From Thunnus maccoyii (taxonomy: Eukaryota; Chordata; Actinopteri; Scombriformes; Scombridae), in assembly GCF_910596095.1 (NCBI RefSeq), contig NC_056535.1:26506505-26570504 (forward strand): a stretch of DNA of 64,000 nt. The letters are read 5' to 3'. How positions within the stretch are numbered: the stretch's first letter is position 1; every line of letters begins with the position of its first letter. This document shows, piece after piece, positions 60,775 through 64,000 of this stretch. The translations under genes were made by a program, and so were the position numbers. Below the pieces are notes generated by a model that was given only the letters and a program-made list of their open reading frames with translations, was not told the DNA's origin and searched no databases.

Positions 60775-63700
60775 ATTCTAGGTTTTTACTTCATCATACA
60801 TTTGACACAGTTTGATTTCTATTCCTATTTTATTCTATTTCTATTTTGTTATATTATTTAGTTCTCCTCATAAGCCAAAATGCTGCAAGCACAGATTTGG
60901 TCAAAATTTAGTTTGACTACATAAAAATAATTATTTCAAGGATATGTACAATTTCCATGAAAATAGCATGTAAAATTTGTAGTAACTACAAAATGGAAAT
61001 AAAACCAAGCTGAACAACAGTAACTGTACTCTGGCTACATCAAGTAAAAGCTAGTTTTAGCAGCTAGCCTTGGCTAAAGATAACACTAAATGTACTTATC
61101 AATTGTTCCCCAGCTATAAGTTTTAATGAACTGTAAATCTTGGTAATTTATTTTTCTATTCACTACATAAATCCAATAATGATGGAGCTAAATGTCCGCT
61201 AAAGCTAATTAGCCTCCTGCTAGCAGAGTAGCAGTAACATTAACAGCTATATACTATCTCAGATTTTGTCTTGAGGAAATCTGTGATTTGGTGTGGTAAA
61301 GCCTTTAAATCACATATTTAGTTATTTAATTGATTAATTCATTATACTGATTTCAACATGAATATTATCAGTAGATGGACAGACACTCAACAAAGAGATT
61401 TAATCCATATGAATTATGTACTGTAATCAATCAAAATGAAGTTGATTTTCTTAAACAAATTTATTAAAAGACATCTCAATTAATACATTGTGTTGATGCT
61501 GCGTTCTGAGAAGATTATCCAAAGGCAGAGAGCAGTATTAGCATTTTTTAGGTATTATGTAAAGTCTATGGCAGTGATTTTTTTTGCATATATTAATCAA
61601 CCTAAAAAGGAAATAAAATGAAGACATTCAGAATGATAGACATCGAAGTAATTCCTGAATTTAAATGGATAAAGACATAAGAAGTGTGCATGTGTATGTG
61701 CATGAAACTGGGTCCTCTGACCTTCTGCTTGTGCTTCAAGTATTTCTTCTCATCAGAAGCAGCACGAACAATCTTAAACCTTCAGTTCAGTCCTCTTTAC
61801 CTGAACACAAACACTCAACATGAAGGACAATGAAGGTGCAAAATCTGCAGTTTTATTCATAATGATCGTGGAAGATTACCAACCTGCTTGAGCACCACAG
61901 AAAGGAGAGAAGTTTCACAAATCACTTCTTTTCCAACCTCAGATGCACACGTACGTAAATGCCTCAAGTAGCCCAAATTGTTTCTATCGGGAAGCTGTCT
62001 TTGCAATCAAGTGTCTCTCTGCTTATCTCCCCTACAGAAATTTCTGTTGTTCCCTCCTGTCAGTCAATATGCACCCAAGGTGAAATTGAAAAACCCATCA
62101 TCTGTTACCATCTCACTCATGCATGTAATGGTGTTTAATACAAGGACTTCGCTCTTGTTAGAAATGTGCAAAATCCATCTAAGCATACAAGAGACTGCTT
62201 TCTACTGTTGGGCATTGTTCTCTCTTCACTTCCTTCTTTCTTTTGCCAAAGATTTGAGATAGATAGTCAACTCTCCAATAAATCAACACATTCAAGCCCT
62301 TAAAGCAAACCCCAAACCATTTCCACGCACATTTTACTCATTTACCGAGAGATATCCACCAACTTTTGCCATTAGAGCAGTCATGTTTTCAAGTCATGCT
62401 TCTCTGGAGATTAGTTCATTTTCACAGTCATTACTGACCGAGCTGTCCAAGATAAAGACAATAACATACTGTCCACAGAACAATAGGAACTTGTTCTAAA
62501 ATAAGAATCACCAAGTGAATCCAGGTCAAAACAAAAATGTCCAGCAATATTACCTTTTAAATCTGACGTAGTCATGACAGCAAGCTAGGACTGAATACTA
62601 GAGTGCTGTCTTGCTTTTTACTCCAGTAACAAGTAAAATTGCTTCTAAAATTGTGCTCAATGTAGAGTCAAGTGCAGGGAGTCTATTTTTAAGGAAGGAT
62701 TCTTACTCTATAAAATTCTTTGATGTTTGAAAGTTAAAAAGGCTAAGAGCCTTTGGCTAAGCACTGTGTATCTAAAGATGAAGGCAAATTTAGCCACAGC
62801 AATACAATTTTGCACATAAAAGAATGCCTTTTTTAAGAGATTTGATTTGAGACAGCGGGCATGGTGTGTGCAACAGGGACAGCAAAGCGATATCAGAGAG
62901 ACGTTCATGGTATTTTGTACCTTGAGAATGTGCAAACTCTTCTTTTATTAATGGATTTCCCTGCACCTATCTTCAGTGATTAATGTCTTCATTCTCTATG
63001 TGTGCTCTTAATCTATCTTAAAGTGCTGTGTGAGCCGTGGAAGTGGATTGTCTAACAGTATCACTTCCCTGAGAATACATTTCTTGACTCTTGGCTGAAT
63101 ATACTGAGCATGTCTGATTGATTCATGACTGCCAATATCATTACTATCATTAAGACATACATCTCCAGTACACACTGGATATGGAGCTTGTCAAGGGCGG
63201 CTGTTATGGCGGTGTAACAGTGAAAGTGACCTGGCTGTGAACCGTCAGCATTATCTGTGGATTAATTACCTTGCCTTCTCATCCCCTCCCCTCTACCTGC
63301 TCTCTTTTGTGGCTCTCTGCATCTTTTGCTCACTTATTCCCTTTGTACTTTCTTCCCTCCGAATTTGAATGCGTCCCCTCTATATTCTCTCCGCATATAC
63401 CATCAATAAGATGCAACGGGTTGTTGGTTATTACGCTTAATCGAAAACTTTTGGCCTTTTTATACCTTCCATTCTGGGCCAACTGCAATAAAATAGAATG
63501 TGTTTAATCTGTCAGTGGTCTTTGTCATCATCCCCCCCCCCCCCCCCTGATGAGAAACTCAAAAACATGGAGCTGTGCCCATTGTTTTCACTGAGAGCAG
63601 AGCACAGAGCATTAACCTAACACAGGAAGCTCTGCGTGCCTCCGGCTTCAGCACAAACATTTACCCCTGCATGAATACACGCACATACACATGCACACAT

Positions 63701-64000
63701 AAACACACGTGCATGCACACATACATGAATACACTGCACACTCACAGGTGAAAACACACCTGCAGGGACACACATCCCTCTTGCACACAGGATGTCATGC
63801 CATCGTTTCTCGTCTTACATACAAATGAAGGAACTACAGTTGAATTCCAGGGTGTGCTTTGATTCAGATCTTTCCAGCATGCTAAATTTATCTGTTAAAT
63901 TTATCTTTATCCTTATGTGGCCGGCAGCTGTTGTTGTGGCACATGATGCCATGCAGTGTGATAGAAAAGAATGAGCAATCCCTTATCACACTAGACCAAA
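60774..64000. other. intergenic, no gene recognised
   Basis: No coding exon of a recognised family, RNA gene or named repeat. CA-rich stretches at 63680-63780. Open frames at 61978-62262 and 63271-63507 look like chance. By synteny with human 6p21.31 the next gene would be UHRF1BP1 (BLTP3A), but I see none of its exons. Confidence 0.45.

Overview
This window is vertebrate nuclear DNA, almost certainly from a ray-finned (teleost, probably percomorph) fish. The genes have short coding exons with GT-AG introns and encode vertebrate-type proteins. The DNA between them is AT-rich and full of fish-type interspersed repeats: an L2-like LINE, tRNA-derived SINEs, Tc1-like termini, several terminal-inverted-repeat families and long GT/CA/ATT microsatellites. 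There is no bacterial or organellar content.

Four genes can be read exon by exon. (1) pacsin1, + strand, 595-3514: the last six coding exons (294 residues: distal F-BAR domain, NPF linker, SH3 domain). Its first ~150 codons lie upstream of the window. (2) spdef, - strand, coding 14757-11548: five coding exons plus a likely non-coding first exon near 18583. It gives a 331-residue ETS factor with Pointed and ETS domains. (3) ilrun (C6orf106), - strand, coding 44338-36632: five exons, 282 residues, UBA-like plus NBR1-like FW domain, with a CpG-rich promoter. (4) snrpc, + strand, coding 47684-54494: six exons, 148 residues, U1 snRNP protein C. Order and orientation (PACSIN1 +, SPDEF -, ILRUN -, SNRPC +) match human 6p21.31, so this is an old syntenic block. 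The genes do not form one pathway: endocytic membrane bending, secretory epithelial transcription, innate-immune/lipid regulation and 5' splice-site recognition.

Layout: 0.6-3.5 kb pacsin1; 4-11 kb repeat-rich convergent gap; 11.2-18.6 kb spdef; 19-33.6 kb repeat-rich spdef/ilrun gap with an interrupted L2 LINE (19.3-21.4 kb) and a long inverted-repeat element (26.4-27.1 kb); 33.7-36.6 kb probable ilrun 3' UTR; 36.6-44.3 kb ilrun, with a LINE fragment in intron 4 and a pair of TIR elements in intron 1; 44.3-47.7 kb divergent ilrun/snrpc intergenic region with an ATT microsatellite and a fold-back element; 47.7-54.9 kb snrpc; 54.9-64 kb no recognisable gene, but a SINE, a 78-bp Tc1-like palindrome and microsatellites.

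I found no convincing novel biological system. The most noteworthy non-genic signals are several near-perfect palindromic or fold-back elements (26363-27075, 46204-46867, 49046-49147, 60121-60202), one of which shares a 23-bp block with the ilrun proximal promoter, and a THAP-like peptide inside the 26-kb element.
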